Position numbers and translations under genes: made by a program. Shown piece after piece: positions 6,442-6,489 of a DNA stretch of 6,489 nt; position 1 is the first letter of the stretch; each line of letters begins with the position of its first letter. Under the pieces are notes generated by a model that was not told where the DNA came from, did no database searches, and saw only the letters and a program-made list of their open reading frames with translations. This DNA is from Candidatus Bipolaricaulota bacterium. GTDB lineage: Bacteria; Bipolaricaulota; Bipolaricaulia; Bipolaricaulales; Bipolaricaulaceae. The stretch is from contig DQVA01000181.1 of NCBI GenBank assembly GCA_015661965.1, forward strand, positions 1 through 6,489, read 5' to 3'.

Positions 6442-6489
6442 ATCCTAAAGGGCGCGGCCCCCACGTGGCAAGGGGCCTCACCGGGGGCG

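Noticed and set aside
6456..6477. Inverted repeat GGCCCC/GGGGCC with a 10-base loop at the right edge
   Set aside because: A 6-bp GC-only stem is common by chance in such GC-rich DNA, and only a short TTT lies some bases beyond it on the minus strand. It is too weak to call a terminator, and the flanking gene is outside the window.

Overview
The window is GC-rich DNA with strong G/C bias at third codon positions. It fits a Gram-negative-type (diderm) bacterium from a high-GC, possibly thermophilic lineage. The solute-binding protein has an ordinary cleavable Sec signal and no lipobox cysteine, which suits a free periplasm. I cannot name the organism. Lineages such as Bipolaricaulota/Acetothermia or Thermus-like bacteria are possible guesses only.

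Positions 1-5423 hold one minus-strand operon, read right to left. It encodes a BMP/PnrA-type solute-binding protein, a fused two-domain ABC ATPase, two BPD_transp_2-type permeases, and a PfkB-family sugar/nucleoside kinase that runs off the left edge. The ATPase, permease 1, permease 2 and kinase genes are linked by three consecutive ATGA overlaps of 4 nt. The layout matches bacterial nucleoside importers of the NupNOPQ/BmpA-NupABC type. The kinase would phosphorylate the imported nucleoside or a sugar derived from it.

Between the binding-protein gene and the ATPase gene lie two tandem hairpins. The second has an 11-bp perfect stem followed by T5 and looks like an intrinsic terminator. It probably works as an attenuating stop that leaves binding-protein mRNA in excess over mRNA for the membrane complex. 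A plausible sigma70-type promoter (TTGTTG, 18 bp, TATCAT) and a strong Shine-Dalgarno sit just upstream of the binding-protein gene.

Positions of about 5498-6084 hold a decayed 5' part of an IS256-family (mutator-type) insertion sequence on the plus strand. Two single-base deletions, two in-frame stops and loss of the 3' part make the transposase a pseudogene. Its right side abuts, tail to tail, the 3' end of a minus-strand gene for a TudS/DUF523-related putative Fe-S desulfidase (about 6085-6441). That gene has lost its natural C-terminus, and the last 22 codons are read from IS DNA. The remaining 48 bases at the right edge hold no recognised gene.

I see no CRISPR array, tRNA, rRNA or riboswitch. 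No new system is evident. The points most worth checking are the intra-operon terminator, the altered active-site motifs of the kinase, and the IS-truncated desulfidase gene next to a nucleoside importer.
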